This document shows, piece by piece, positions 54,255-64,000 of a stretch of 64,000 nucleotides of DNA (positions within the stretch are counted from its first letter, which is position 1; every line of letters begins with the position of its first letter). A model generated the notes under the pieces. It saw nothing but the letters and a program-made list of their open reading frames with translations. It searched no databases and was not told where the DNA came from. Origin of the DNA: Planobispora longispora (GTDB taxonomy: Bacteria; Actinomycetota; Actinomycetes; Streptosporangiales; Streptosporangiaceae); NCBI RefSeq assembly GCF_016863135.1, contig NZ_BOOH01000065.1, forward strand, positions 1-64,000, read 5' to 3'. The translations under genes were made by a program, and so were the position numbers.

Positions 54255-57200
54255 TCAGCCGGCGCGGTACGCGAGGACCAGGCCGACGTTGATCAGGGCT
54301 TCCCGCTCGCCGTCCACGGTCAGCCGCCACTCCCCGGCCCGCAGGCCGGGAATGCGCAGCGCCTTCCCGTCGTCGATGAGCTGCCCGTTGAGGCGCAGCC
54401 GGGCCGATCCCCAGTCGGCCGTCTCGTACCGCGCGTACAACCCGGTGATCTCGGCCCCGATCATGTCGGCGAACATCTCCGGCACGATCGGCAGCACCAG
54501 GTCGCCGCCCTCGGTGAACGCCTGCCACTGCTCGGGGAACTCGCCGGCCACGTCGACGTACCGCGCCGCCGGGTACGGCCGCCGCATCCCGCGCACCGCG
54601 TTGGCGAACACGTCCCCGCCCTGCTCGGCGGTGTACTTGACCACCAGGGTCACGTCGAACAGGTCGTACGGCCGCCGGCCGGTGATCTCCATGCGCCACG
54701 TCGAGACCGCCCCGGTGCCCTCGAACGGCAGGTAGCGCTCGTCGTCGAAGCGCAGCTCGAACAGGCCGTTGTTGTCGCGGTGCTGTTCGAGGTCCGACAG
54801 GGCGATCTGTTGGCCGGGACGCCAGTCCGACCGGACCGACGCGGGCGCGTCCCCCTTGGCGTCGAGCAGGTAGCGCACCGCCCTGGCGTCGGCGCCGAGC
54901 ACCGTCTTGTGGCCGGTCTGGGTGAGCACGGCGTTGACCTCGATCGGCCCCTCCGGCCCGTCGAACACGACCGAGACGGTCTTGATGCGCCGCCGGTAGT
55001 GCCCGGGGAAGTCCCGGTCGAACAGTTCCTCGGTCAGCGCGAACTCGCAGCGGCCGTCGTTCTTCAGCGCGAGCACCGCGAGCGGGTCGAGCTGGAGCAG
55101 GGAGATCCGCTTGGTGATCTCCAGGCCGCGGGTGTCGGAGGAGGCGTAGGCCTCGCCGAGGCGTTCGACGTCGAGCGCCAGGGCCTCTCCGGCCAGCAGG
55201 CCGTTGCGGCGGCTCTCCCAGTAGACCGGCTGGATGTACGACTCCGACACGCCCCGCTCGTACTGGTAGGCGCGCTCGGCCGCCTTGGCGATCTCGTGGG
55301 CCATGCCGTAGGAGGCGAAGTACATCGTCGCCAGGCGGCCCGCCTTCCAGCGGTACAGCTCGGCGTTGCTGAACTTGCCGGTGAGGAAGGTGGCCACGGC
55401 CTCCAGGTCGGCGATCTCCTGATCGACGATCTCCAGTTCGCGCCGGGCGGCGGCCAGGCCGGCCTTGGCGGCGCTGACCTGGTGGCCCAGTTCACGCTGG
55501 TCGGCCTTGGCCAGCATGACCTGGTAGTTCCACTCTCCCTCCTGGCGTTCCTGCTCGACGCGGGCGCCGTACAGCTCGCCGAGGACGCTGAAGGCCTCGC
55601 CGAACGTCTGGGAGATGTCGGAGCCGACGTCCAGGACCTTGCCGACCTGCTCACCGCCGATCATGGTGCCCAGGATGAACGGGCCGGCCAGGATCTGCGG
55701 GGCGGCGTACGCGAGGGCGGCGCCGATCTTCAGGCCGGCGGAGGTGAAGTGCGCGTTGACGCCGTCGGTCATGGCGCGGATCTGGGACTGCTGGAGCGGG
55801 GTGAGGCCGATCGCGATGAGGTTCTCGTAGTGCTTCTGCCGCGCCGCGGCGGCCTCGAGAGACGCCTCGAGCTGGGCGAGGTTCTCCGCGGACGCCTCGG
55901 CCTGGGCCTCGCGGACGGCCCGCATCATCTGCCGGATGTTGCCCTCCTGCCGGGTCTGCAGCAGGGTCAGCTCCTCGGCGTCGCGGCGTTCGAGCACGCC
56001 CAGGAGCTCGCCGCCGAAGCCGCGCAGCCGGTCGGTCAGGTCCTGCGCCCTGCGGTACAGGAAGCCGAACCGGTGGTGCGGGACCGGCGCCGACAGCCCG
56101 GCCGTGACCTGGTCGGGGGTCAGCCCGGCCGCGGCGCCCCTGACCAGGGCCATCACGTCGGCGGGCGGCTCGAACAGGGGCAGCGGGCGGCTGACGCCCA
56201 TGATGTCGAGGGAGGCCCTGATCTTGCGGAGCCGGTCCTCGACGCGGTCCCAGTAGTCACCCAGCACCGTGTTGCCGGGGATGAAGAAGTAGCCGTCGCC
56301 CACGCTGCGGTGGATGGCGCCCATGCCGTCGAGCAGGGTGCCGCCGGCGGTGAGGATCCCGGCCTGCGGGTCGGCGCCCTCGCCCTCCTCCTCGGTTTCC
56401 GCCGAATCGAGTTCGTCGTAGCTCCTCACCGCGGACAGCCGGCGCGGGCCGGCGCTCCGCGGGCGCTTGCCGAGCAGGTCGTACGCCAGGATGTAGAGCA
56501 TCCTGGCCTCGTCGAGGCTCTCCGTCGTGTACTGGCGGAACAGCAGGTCGCCCCAGTCGAGCACGTTGTCGACGTAGGCCATCACGACGGCCCTGCGGTA
56601 GGCGGCCGGGCGCAGCTCCGCGATGGCGTGCGGGTCGAACGGGTCGTCCCGGTAGGCCTTCAGGAGCGCGTCGTGGTCGCCCATCAGGTCGTACTGACGG
56701 CGCAGCCGGGCGATCATGCCGATCTTCTCGCGGAGCCGGTCCTCGCCCTCGAACGGGCGGACCCGCTCGGCCAGGCCGTCGAGGAGGTCCAGGTCGGCGG
56801 GGGAGGCCGGGCGGGCGTGCTCGAAGACGGGGGCCAGGGACTCGAGGTCGGTCAGGATCGGGCCCAGGCTCTGGCCGACGGCCGGGGGCAGGTTCTCCAG
56901 GTCGGCCCGGCATCCGGCGACCAGCGCCCGCAGGTCGATCGCGAGGAAGGGCAGGAACCGCCAGTAGCGGTCCTGCTCGGTCGGGTCGAAGACGTACTCG
57001 TACCAGGTCTTGGCGTCGGCGAAGCGCTGGGCGGCGTTGAGCGCCTGGGCGATGAGCAGCGGCGCGTGGAAGAAGATCTCCCAGTAGTAGCGGCCGTTGG
57101 CGCTCTGGAAGTCCAGGTGGGTGCTGACCGGCACCCCCGCGACGTCGGGCTGCACCTTGATCGTGGTGGAGTCCTCCGTCGCGGTGGCGGCGTCCCCCGT

Positions 57201-60200
57201 CTCGGCGGCGGAGTCCTCCGTCGCGGTTCTGAAGGAGGGCAGCTCGTCGATCTCCTGGGTCTCCGGGGCCAGCAGCGCGGGCACGCCGCCGACCAGGAGC
57301 CTGCGGTTGAGCTCGAACGCCGTGCTGGAGGTCAGCCGTACGACCTCGTGCGGCAGGGCGGCGTATTCGTAGGGCCGGTGCAGGACGCCGGTCTTGGGAT
57401 GGACGGCGTACTCGCCGCCGAGGAAGAGCAACAGCTCCGACTCGGTGTCCAGCACGCCGGTGTAGGTGGTGGCGAAGTCGGGCGGCAGCGAACGCCAGTT
57501 GCCCTCGATCGGGGTGAAGGCTCCCAGTGTCGAGGGTTCCTGGGCGGCGGGGATGAGGGTGTACTCCTCCCCGCTGAGGATGTAGCGCTGGTCGCCGCGC
57601 TGGAAGGCGGCGTCGACGGCGCGCGGCAGCGCCTTCGGGTAGCCGGCGTCGGCGATCAGCGGGACGGTGTCGCCGTCGAGCGTGTAGCGGTAGTACTCCA
57701 GGCCGCTGGTCAGGAACAGGCGGTCGCCGGACAGGTAGGCCGCGTCGACCTTCCCGGTCGTGTTGAGCACCGTGGCGATCTTCCCGAGCGGGCGGGTCGG
57801 GTGCCGGGTGGCGTCGGCGCCCACGGTGAAGGTGTCCTCGCCGAAGAAGTACGGCGTGCCGTTCACGTCGGCCGCCGCCCGGATCGCCGTGGGCAGGTTG
57901 TCGGGGTTGTCCTTGAGCTCCCGCGTGTAGCTCTCCGCCGGGTCGTCGGTCACGATCTTCGCGTACATGTCGCCGAAGATCAGGAACAGCGTGGCGCCCC
58001 GGACCAGCACGGCCTGCACACGGGTCCTGGCCGGGAGCTCCCACCTGTCGCGCACCCGGCCGGACTGGCTCACGCCCGTCGCCAGGTCGCGCCGGACGTA
58101 GTCCATGCCCTTGATGAAGTACTCGCCGCCGTCCCACGTGAACACCGCGTCGATCGAGGCCCAGCGCGGGATGTCCTCGTCGTTGGCGTCGATCTTCTTC
58201 GGGTAGCCCGGGTCCATCTCCCCGTCCATCAGGCGTCCCCGGTAGCGGTAGTACTCGCCGCCGCTGAACACGTAGGTGGACTCGCCGCGCACCAGCACCG
58301 CGTCGACCCGGCCGGTGGTGGCCAGTTCCCCGCCGGGCACGTTGCCCCAGCGGGCCGCGGTGGGCTCACCGGTCGTCCCCACCGGGCCGGTCCGCTCGAC
58401 GGCCAGGAACCGCCCGCCCCCCTGGTCGGTGAAGAAGTAGCGGGTGCCGCCGCGTTCGAAGGCGGCGTCGATGCGCTCCCATGCGGGCAGCCGGTGGCCG
58501 TTGTCCTTGAGCTCCAGCACCGGCGGGTCCTGCCCGGGGTCGGCGATGACCGGGCGGACCAGGAAGCTGCCGCCCTTGTGGTCGACGCTGAACCAGGGCC
58601 CGTCGGCCGACTCGACCGGCATGTTGAACTGGACCACCCCGCCGACCTCCTCGGCGAAGACCTTGCCGGCGTCGATCGGCTTGCCGGGCCGCGCGGGCGT
58701 GTCGATCGGGAGGGCGTACAGCTCGGGGGTGAGCACGAACGACGAGGCGTGCTCCGTCTCCCCGATCCCGTACGAGCAGGACACCACGATCGAGTCGTGC
58801 GTGCCCGAGTCCGGGACGGTCGCCGAGGCCCGCACGAACAGGCCCTCGACGGTGATCAGGCCGTCGTGCAGCGGACCGGGCGGCAGCGTCTGCGGGGCGA
58901 CCCACTCGCGGTTGAGGTTCTGGAAGGAGTACAGGATCCGCACCCGGTGCTTGGGCGGCGGCGCGGAGACGTTCTGCTTGTCGCCGTCCGTCGTGGTGGT
59001 GATGACGGTCTTGCCGGTGTCGGGCGCGACCGCCTCCACGAGGCTCCAGAAGACGAAGACCCGGCCGAAGGCGTGCACGGGGTCGACGCGGTCGGCGTCG
59101 ATCTGCACGTCGACCCGCTCCCACGGCTCCCAGCTCGCCGACAGGCGCTCGCCGTCGCGGAACTCGGCCTCCCGGAAGTACCAGCGGCGCGGATCGGTGC
59201 GGGTGCGGCCGAACAGGACGAGCTGGCGGGTGCCGTCGGCGTCGTCGTCGGCCCGGTAGACGTAGGCTCCGGCGATGGCCAGCCGGCTGACCTCGGTGTA
59301 CTCGTCGAGGTAGCGCTTGTAGGCGCGCTGGACCGTGTCGGCGGTGATCTCGCCCTGGAGGAGGTCGTCCTCCAGGTCCTTGAACGCCGGTGTCCTGGTG
59401 TCGCGCAGCTCGGGGCGGAGATAGTTCTCCGGATAGAGGAAGACCTTCCGGTTGGCCTCCCAGATCCGGTAGTTCTTCAGCCACCGCCACCAGGTGCGCA
59501 GCTCCGGCCTGACGTCCTCCTCCTGGTCCTGCGGGGACAGTTCCTCCAGGTCCAGGAGGTAGCGGTGCAGGTACAGCTGGGTGGCCGCGATGGCCTCCCG
59601 CACCCGTGAGGTGGTGCCCTCGCGGCCCATCTCGACGTCGATCAGGGCGTGCTCGTAGATCTCGGCGGCGGTGGCCAGCTCGGGGTGCAGGTGCAGCACC
59701 GCCGGGATCAGCGCGTCGCGCTTGAGCACGTTGAGGTCTCCCCGGGCGAGCGGGACCGCCGCCTCGGGCAGCAGGGCCGCGAGGGTGTCGGCGGTGGCGC
59801 CGTACAGCGCCGACGGACCGGCGCCCATCCTGGCGGCGACCGAGAACAGCCGGGTGAGCTTGAGCAGGAACTCGATCTCGAACCGGTCCTCCTCGGCGGG
59901 GAACTCGGTGATCAGGCCCGCGTTGCGTTTGACCCAGCGCAGCTCGTCGGGGTCCCACGGGAACAGCTCGCACAGCCGCTCGTACGGCTCCGCCGCGCCC
60001 CTGGCCAGCAGCTCGGCCAGGCCGGGATGGCGCCGGTTGAGGTCGGCGAAGGCGACGATGGTGTGCATGTCGGTCAGGCGGTAGTCGGCCGTGTCGGACC
60101 AGCGGTGCCGGAAGAGCTGCGGGAAGGTGCGGTCGAGCACGTCCAGGCGGCCGGAGTAGCGGACGTACCGGTCGTCCTTGACCAGGTAGGCGGCCTCGCC

Positions 60201-63200
60201 CAGGGTGAAGGCGCCGGTGACGCCCTCCTCGAAGGGCTGCGGCAGGTCACCCCAGTCGTCCTTGATCGTACGCGGGTAGCCCTGTTCGACGAGGTCGAGC
60301 CTGCCGGACGGGTAGCGGATGTACTGGTCGCCGGAGAAGGCGTACAGCTCGCCCCTGCGCCCGACGAACGCGGCGTCGATGACCGGGACGGTCGCGAACA
60401 CGTTGCGGATGCGGCCGAACCGGGCGGTGACGGAGTCGGCGGCGCCGTCGACGGTGAAGCGGTCGCCCTTGAAGAAGTAGACCTTGCCGTCCTTCAGGAA
60501 GGCGGCGTCGACGCCGTCCTCGAACTCGGGCGGGAGGGCTCCCCAGTCTCCCTCGATCGTCCGGGGGTAGCCCTCGTCGACGTAGAGGTAGTCGGCGCCG
60601 GTGTAGCGGACGTACTGGTCGCCGGAGAAGAGGAAGGTGTGCCGGTCGCGGACCAGGGCGGCGTCGACCTTCTTCCGGTCGGCGATCGTGTTGCGCACCC
60701 TGCCCAGCAGGCCGATCGGGTACGTGGCGGTCCGCGACGCCGAGACGGCGTGCACGAGGGGGCCGGTGACCAGGTGGGCGGTGCGGCCGTTCGCCACCGC
60801 AGCGCCGACGCCGTGGGCGGCGGCCGCCTCGTCGAAGGACTCGGGCAGCCCGGCGAAGGCCGCCTCCCTGCGCAGCTCGCGCACGATGGGCTTGGGGTAG
60901 CCGGGATCGATGTACCGGTACTGCGGGCCGGTGTAGCGGACGTACCGGTCGCCGCCGAACAGGTAGGTGTGGCCGCCGAAGACCACCGCCGCGTCGACGG
61001 CCGCGCCGAACGGGTTGACCGAACGGCCCCAGCGGTCGCGGATCCGGGCGGGCTCGGTGAAGGCGCCGCCGGTGTAGGTGATGAAGGTGCCGGTGAAGAA
61101 GAAGTGGGTCGCCCCGTCGGCCCCGGTGAAGGCGGTCTTCAGCCGGTCTCCGGCCGTGACGGTGAAGCCGCGCCAGATGCGTTCGATCGGCCGCGGGTGG
61201 GACCACATGCCGGTGGCCTCGCTGAACTGCACGCAGCGGTGCCGGCTGAGCAGCAGCATCGTCCGGCCCTCGAACAGCACCGCGTCGGGCATGGGGAACC
61301 CGTCGGGCACCTTCCAGAACGTCTCGTCGGTCAGCGCCGGGTAGCCGGGGTCGGGGCGCCGGTAGGGGCCCTCGTCGCCGGTGTAGACCAGGTGGCGCAT
61401 CATGCCGTCGGATCCGGGGCGCTCGAACAGGTACGTCGTGCCGTTGCGGTGGTAGGCCAGCGCGACGCTGGTCAGCCCGCCCCAGTGCTCGGCGATGGGC
61501 TTCGGCTCGCCCTCGACGACGTCGGCCGAGTCGCCGTAGACGACGAACTGGTCCCCGCTGAACAGGTAGGTCTTCCCGTCCCGCCCCACGAACGCGGCGT
61601 CGACCGCGTTGTCCTGGTAGATCGTGTTGCGCGGGCGGCCCCACTCCTCGTCGAGCGGGTAGTCCTTGCCGATGGCCGTGTTGAAGCACATCGGGCCCTT
61701 GAACAGGTAGGTGTTGCCGTCGGCGCCGGTCAGCACGGCGTCGAGGCCCTCGCGGTAGCCGGCCGGGACGGTGCGCAGCGCCGGCGGCCGTACCGGCTCG
61801 CCGTGCTCGGGGCCGTCCAGGGCGTGCTGCCGCCGCCAGCCCTGGGCGGTCTGCACCATGACCGAGCCGTGGTCGACGTAGGCGGCGGTGATGCCGGGCA
61901 GCTCGTAGGACCGGTAGAGGCCGTCGGAGACGGCGTGCCACTGGCCGCCGCGGAACAGGTAGACGGTGCGCCGGTCGGCGAACGCCGCGTCCACCCCGTC
62001 GAGGGTGACCTTCAGCGCCCCCAGGCGGGGCTCCTTGTCCAGCTCCGACAGGGCCCGCGGGTAGCCGTCCTCGATCGCCCCGTAGTCGTGGTCGCGGTAA
62101 CGGACGTACTGGGAGCCTGCGAACAGGTACGTGTAGGTGCGGGTGACGTCGGCGCCGTCGATCTTCTCGGTCACGTCCGTGACCAGGGTGGCGTCGACCC
62201 GGCCGGTGCGCTGGATCGTGTTGACGACGTTGCCCCAGAAGTTCGCGGTGGCCGCCGGGTAGCGGTCGTCGATCTCGGTGTAGTCGGCGGTGGAGTAGCG
62301 CACGTACCGGTCGCCGGAGAAGATGTAGGTCTTGCCGTCCTTGCCGACGAACGCGGCGTCGACGTGGTCGAAGTCGGACGGGATGCTGTCCCAGCGCTCG
62401 CGCAGGTCCCTGGGCTCCGACCACCAGCGGTGCCGGTTGTCGAAGACGGCGAACCGGCCGCCGCTGAACAGGAAGGTCTGGTTGTCGCGGCCGGTGAAGA
62501 CCGCGTCGACACCGGTGAACGCCTCGGGCAGGTTCAGCCAGTTCTCCGCCAGCGGCTTGGGGAAGCCCTCGTCGGGCCTGGTGTAGTCGCGGGTGGAGTA
62601 GCGCACGTAGAACGGGGTGTCGTCGCCGTGGATCCGGATGCGGTCGCCGGCGCGGCGGATGGTCAGCACGATGCCGCCCTCGGCGCTCACCTGCCACTCG
62701 GGCGAGACGCCGGTCACCGCGGCGGCCGGGCCGACGACCACGCCGTGGTCCGCCAGGCGGCGGCGCAGCGCGGGTGAGCAGGTCCCCTCGGCCAGCCCGG
62801 TCCCGTAGTCGGCGGGCAGGTCGAGGATCAGTCCCACCGGGCCGAACAGGTGGGCCGAGCCGTCCATCACGAACGCGGCGTCGACCCGGTCGAGCCCGCC
62901 CCAGTCACCGGCGACGGCGCGCGGGTATCCGAGGTCGACGACGGAGTAGTCGGCGCTGGAGTAGCGGATGTAGCGGTCGCCGCTGAACAGGTAGGTCTTG
63001 CCGTCGAGCCCGACGAACGCGGCGTCGACCCGGCCCTCGGTCAGCACGTCGGCCGCCAGGCCCCACCTCTCGACGGTCGGCGTCACGCCGGTGGAGGGCG
63101 TCTCGGCCGCGCCGCCGGGCGCGGGGAGGGCGACGGTCTTGCCGTCCTTGAACAGGTGGAGGGTGCCGGAGCCGTCCTCGAAGGCCGCCTCGACGCCGCC

Positions 63201-64000
63201 CTCGAACTCGACCGGCACGTCCTGCCGCCACGTCTCGATGCGCCGCGGGTACCCCTCGGCCACCCGGACGCCGTCGTTCTCCGGGTTGTCGGTGTAGCGC
63301 ACCACCTGGTTGCCGGAGAACAGCAGGTAGCCTCCGGCGTCGGCGTAGGCGGCGTCGACGCGCTCGGCGCCGTCGAAGGCGTTGCGCAGGCGTCCCCACC
63401 GTTCGGTCAGCGGCTGCTCGCTCGTCCCGTCGAAGGCGCGTTCGCCGGACAGGACGTACGTGCGGCCGTCGTGGCCGTGGAAGACGGCGTCGACCGCGTC
63501 GCGGAAGGCCTCGGGGAGCGGGGCCTCGCCCTGCCACCACTCGGTGATCGCCCTCGGATAGCCCTCGTCGGCGTAGGTGTAGTCGTCGCCGGAGTAGCGC
63601 AGGTACTGGTCGCCGGCGAACAGGTGGGTGCGGCCCTCGGGGTCGACGTAGGCGCCGTCGATCTTCTTGGGGGCGGCGAAGTTGTTGCGCACCCTGCCCC
63701 AGTCCTGCTCCCTCGGCGCCCAGCGGGTGCCGCCGGGCTCGCGGGTGAAGCACAGCGAGACGTGGCTGTGGCCCCGGCCGACGATCCACTCGGTGCCGTC
63801 GGGCATGGTGAAGGCCGCGTCGACGGCGGACAGGCTGCCGAAGTGCGGTGACAGCTCGGCCAGCGGTTTCGTCCGGGGGTCGGTCAGGGCCAGGGTCCGG
63901 GCGGAGTAGGTCCAGTAGACGTTGTCGTGGAAGACGTAGATCAGGCCGTCGTGGCCGGTCAGCAGCGCGTCGAAGCGGTCGTGGCCGGGCGGCAGGGCCA
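54255..64000 (-). CDS. Giant Tc-toxin A-subunit-like protein with hemopexin repeats (5' end beyond the window)
   Basis: At least 3248 residues in frame; the start lies beyond 64000. From the N-side: a long array of hemopexin-like units (about 60130-64000; each with a VDAAF strand, a KTYLFSGDQYVRY strand and a YPR/W end; at least 23 seen); a TcA-like helical and neuraminidase-like part (59040-60080; TQLYLHRYLLDLEEL, YPENYLRPELRD, WWRWLKNYRIWEANRKVF); an inserted second block of about eight hemopexin units (57390-58490); then WEIFFHAPLLIAQALN...TWYEYVFDP (about 57050), a long coiled coil (55820-56040) and the TcB-binding end with ITKRISLLQLDPLAVLAL, ELFDRDFPGHYRRRIKTVSV. Tc toxins form pores that inject TcC effectors; no TcB/TcC gene is in the window. 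Hemopexin arrays should bind glycans, metals or receptors. Confidence 0.9.
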   Translation of the reverse strand, partial: ALPPGHDRFDALLTGHDGLIYVFHDNVYWTYSARTLALTDPRTKPLAELSPHFGSLSAVDAAFTMPDGTEWIVGRGHSHVSLCFTREPGGTRWAPREQDWGRVRNNFAAPKKIDGAYVDPEGRTHLFAGDQYLRYSGDDYTYADEGYPRAITEWWQGEAPLPEAFRDAVDAVFHGHDGRTYVLSGERAFDGTSEQPLTERWGRLRNAFDGAERVDAAYADAGGYLLFSGNQVVRYTDNPENDGVRVAEGYPRRIETWRQDVPVEFEGGVEAAFEDGSGTLHLFKDGKTVALPAPGGAAETPSTGVTPTVERWGLAADVLTEGRVDAAFVGLDGKTYLFSGDRYIRYSSADYSVVDLGYPRAVAGDWGGLDRVDAAFVMDGSAHLFGPVGLILDLPADYGTGLAEGTCSPALRRRLADHGVVVGPAAAVTGVSPEWQVSAEGGIVLTIRRAGDRIRIHGDDTPFYVRYSTRDYTRPDEGFPKPLAENWLNLPEAFTGVDAVFTGRDNQTFLFSGGRFAVFDNRHRWWSEPRDLRERWDSIPSDFDHVDAAFVGKDGKTYIFSGDRYVRYSTADYTEIDDRYPAATANFWGNVVNTIQRTGRVDATLVTDVTEKIDGADVTRTYTYLFAGSQYVRYRDHDYGAIEDGYPRALSELDKEPRLGALKVTLDGVDAAFADRRTVYLFRGGQWHAVSDGLYRSYELPGITAAYVDHGSVMVQTAQGWRRQHALDGPEHGEPVRPPALRTVPAGYREGLDAVLTGADGNTYLFKGPMCFNTAIGKDYPLDEEWGRPRNTIYQDNAVDAAFVGRDGKTYLFSGDQFVVYGDSADVVEGEPKPIAEHWGGLTSVALAYHRNGTTYLFERPGSDGMMRHLVYTGDEGPYRRPDPGYPALTDETFWKVPDGFPMPDAVLFEGRTMLLLSRHRCVQFSEATGMWSHPRPIERIWRGFTVTAGDRLKTAFTGADGATHFFFTGTFITYTGGAFTEPARIRDRWGRSVNPFGAAVDAAVVFGGHTYLFGGDRYVRYTGPQYRYIDPGYPKPIVRELRREAAFAGLPESFDEAAAAHGVGAAVANGRTAHLVTGPLVHAVSASRTATYPIGLLGRVRNTIADRKKVDAALVRDRHTFLFSGDQYVRYTGADYLYVDEGYPRTIEGDWGALPPEFEDGVDAAFLKDGKVYFFKGDRFTVDGAADSVTARFGRIRNVFATVPVIDAAFVGRRGELYAFSGDQYIRYPSGRLDLVEQGYPRTIKDDWGDLPQPFEEGVTGAFTLGEAAYLVKDDRYVRYSGRLDVLDRTFPQLFRHRWSDTADYRLTDMHTIVAFADLNRRHPGLAELLARGAAEPYERLCELFPWDPDELRWVKRNAGLITEFPAEEDRFEIEFLLKLTRLFSVAARMGAGPSALYGATADTLAALLPEAAVPLARGDLNVLKRDALIPAVLHLHPELATAAEIYEHALIDVEMGREGTTSRVREAIAATQLYLHRYLLDLEELSPQDQEEDVRPELRTWWRWLKNYRIWEANRKVFLYPENYLRPELRDTRTPAFKDLEDDLLQGEITADTVQRAYKRYLDEYTEVSRLAIAGAYVYRADDDADGTRQLVLFGRTRTDPRRWYFREAEFRDGERLSASWEPWERVDVQIDADRVDPVHAFGRVFVFWSLVEAVAPDTGKTVITTTTDGDKQNVSAPPPKHRVRILYSFQNLNREWVAPQTLPPGPLHDGLITVEGLFVRASATVPDSGTHDSIVVSCSYGIGETEHASSFVLTPELYALPIDTPARPGKPIDAGKVFAEEVGGVVQFNMPVESADGPWFSVDHKGGSFLVRPVIADPGQDPPVLELKDNGHRLPAWERIDAAFERGGTRYFFTDQGGGRFLAVERTGPVGTTGEPTAARWGNVPGGELATTGRVDAVLVRGESTYVFSGGEYYRYRGRLMDGEMDPGYPKKIDANDEDIPRWASIDAVFTWDGGEYFIKGMDYVRRDLATGVSQSGRVRDRWELPARTRVQAVLVRGATLFLIFGDMYAKIVTDDPAESYTRELKDNPDNLPTAIRAAADVNGTPYFFGEDTFTVGADATRHPTRPLGKIATVLNTTGKVDAAYLSGDRLFLTSGLEYYRYTLDGDTVPLIADAGYPKALPRAVDAAFQRGDQRYILSGEEYTLIPAAQEPSTLGAFTPIEGNWRSLPPDFATTYTGVLDTESELLLFLGGEYAVHPKTGVLHRPYEYAALPHEVVRLTSSTAFELNRRLLVGGVPALLAPETQEIDELPSFRTATEDSAAETGDAATATEDSTTIKVQPDVAGVPVSTHLDFQSANGRYYWEIFFHAPLLIAQALNAAQRFADAKTWYEYVFDPTEQDRYWRFLPFLAIDLRALVAGCRADLENLPPAVGQSLGPILTDLESLAPVFEHARPASPADLDLLDGLAERVRPFEGEDRLREKIGMIARLRRQYDLMGDHDALLKAYRDDPFDPHAIAELRPAAYRRAVVMAYVDNVLDWGDLLFRQYTTESLDEARMLYILAYDLLGKRPRSAGPRRLSAVRSYDELDSAETEEEGEGADPQAGILTAGGTLLDGMGAIHRSVGDGYFFIPGNTVLGDYWDRVEDRLRKIRASLDIMGVSRPLPLFEPPADVMALVRGAAAGLTPDQVTAGLSAPVPHHRFGFLYRRAQDLTDRLRGFGGELLGVLERRDAEELTLLQTRQEGNIRQMMRAVREAQAEASAENLAQLEASLEAAAARQKHYENLIAIGLTPLQQSQIRAMTDGVNAHFTSAGLKIGAALAYAAPQILAGPFILGTMIGGEQVGKVLDVGSDISQTFGEAFSVLGELYGARVEQERQEGEWNYQVMLAKADQRELGHQVSAAKAGLAAARRELEIVDQEIADLEAVATFLTGKFSNAELYRWKAGRLATMYFASYGMAHEIAKAAERAYQYERGVSESYIQPVYWESRRNGLLAGEALALDVERLGEAYASSDTRGLEITKRISLLQLDPLAVLALKNDGRCEFALTEELFDRDFPGHYRRRIKTVSVVFDGPEGPIEVNAVLTQTGHKTVLGADARAVRYLLDAKGDAPASVRSDWRPGQQIALSDLEQHRDNNGLFELRFDDERYLPFEGTGAVSTWRMEITGRRPYDLFDVTLVVKYTAEQGGDVFANAVRGMRRPYPAARYVDVAGEFPEQWQAFTEGGDLVLPIVPEMFADMIGAEITGLYARYETADWGSARLRLNGQLIDDGKALRIPGLRAGEWRLTVDGEREALINVGLVLAYRAG

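Noticed and set aside
53139-59609. Very long open frame on the plus strand opposite the Tc-like gene (over 2100 codons)
   Set aside because: It is antisense to a protein with clear hemopexin and TcA motifs; high third-position GC of the true gene removes stops on the other strand. The translation is low-complexity and has no family features.
59649-62777. Second long plus-strand open frame over the hemopexin array
   Set aside because: Same antisense effect; its Val/Gly/Asp-rich repeats are only the complement of the hemopexin units.

Overview
Very GC-rich DNA with strongly GC-biased third codon positions, frequent GTG starts and tightly coupled stop/start overlaps (GTGA, ATGA). Together with GntR/FCD regulators, DUF5997 and Eis-type GNAT genes, this points to a filamentous actinomycete, most likely Streptosporangiales (inferred from style and gene content only). 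All family assignments below come from motifs recognised by eye; no database search was run.

The most striking content is a large catabolic gene set in two blocks, 0.9-16.6 kb and 31.7-48.7 kb. The core is a seven- to eight-gene operon (2987-9918). Its products resemble, in one transcription unit, enzymes of the plant chlorophyll breakdown pathway: a red chlorophyll catabolite reductase (RCCR)-like protein, a chlorophyllase/pheophytinase-like serine hydrolase, a pheophorbide a oxygenase (PAO)-like Rieske oxygenase, a second protein of the RCCR/bilin reductase type, an unclassified beta-rich protein, a short-chain dehydrogenase resembling chlorophyll b reductase (NYC1/NOL), a membrane protein, and a maleate isomerase/arylmalonate decarboxylase-family enzyme. 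My working model is macrocycle opening of a chlorophyll- or heme-like tetrapyrrole.

Around it lie genes that could finish the job on monopyrrole/maleimide products: a hydantoinase-type cyclic amidohydrolase, an isochorismatase-family amidohydrolase, an amidase, a nitrilase, a cyclase-family hydrolase and a two-domain RidA. Organic-acid and CoA steps could come from three family III CoA-transferases, an acyl-CoA ligase, two MmgE/PrpD proteins, paired MaoC-like proteins, a thiolase/Ltp2-like protein with a DUF35 partner, a CitE-like lyase and an HMG-CoA lyase-like enzyme. Five promoters in both blocks share a composite operator built on GAAAC-N3-GTTTC, which ties the two blocks into one regulon although about 15 kb of other genes separates them.

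The separating region (16.6-31.7 kb) holds an MFS exporter with a divergent LysR regulator, a DHFR-like reductase, a HTH-less LysR-type substrate-binding protein paired with DUF5997, a cysteine hydrolase/GlxA regulator pair, an MBL hydrolase, a terpene operon (prenyl synthase, a 75-residue protein, dxs, class I terpene synthase), and a convergent UbiB-kinase/PhaR-domain/phasin-like operon. The last two operons share promoter-proximal sequence elements.

From 48.7 kb the content changes: a fragment of a luciferase-like oxidoreductase, two GNAT acetyltransferases, then a Tc-toxin-type locus on the minus strand (50.9-64 kb). It holds two HExxH putative metallopeptidases with a common C-terminal signature and a giant TcA-like protein with at least 30 hemopexin-like repeats, which runs off the window.
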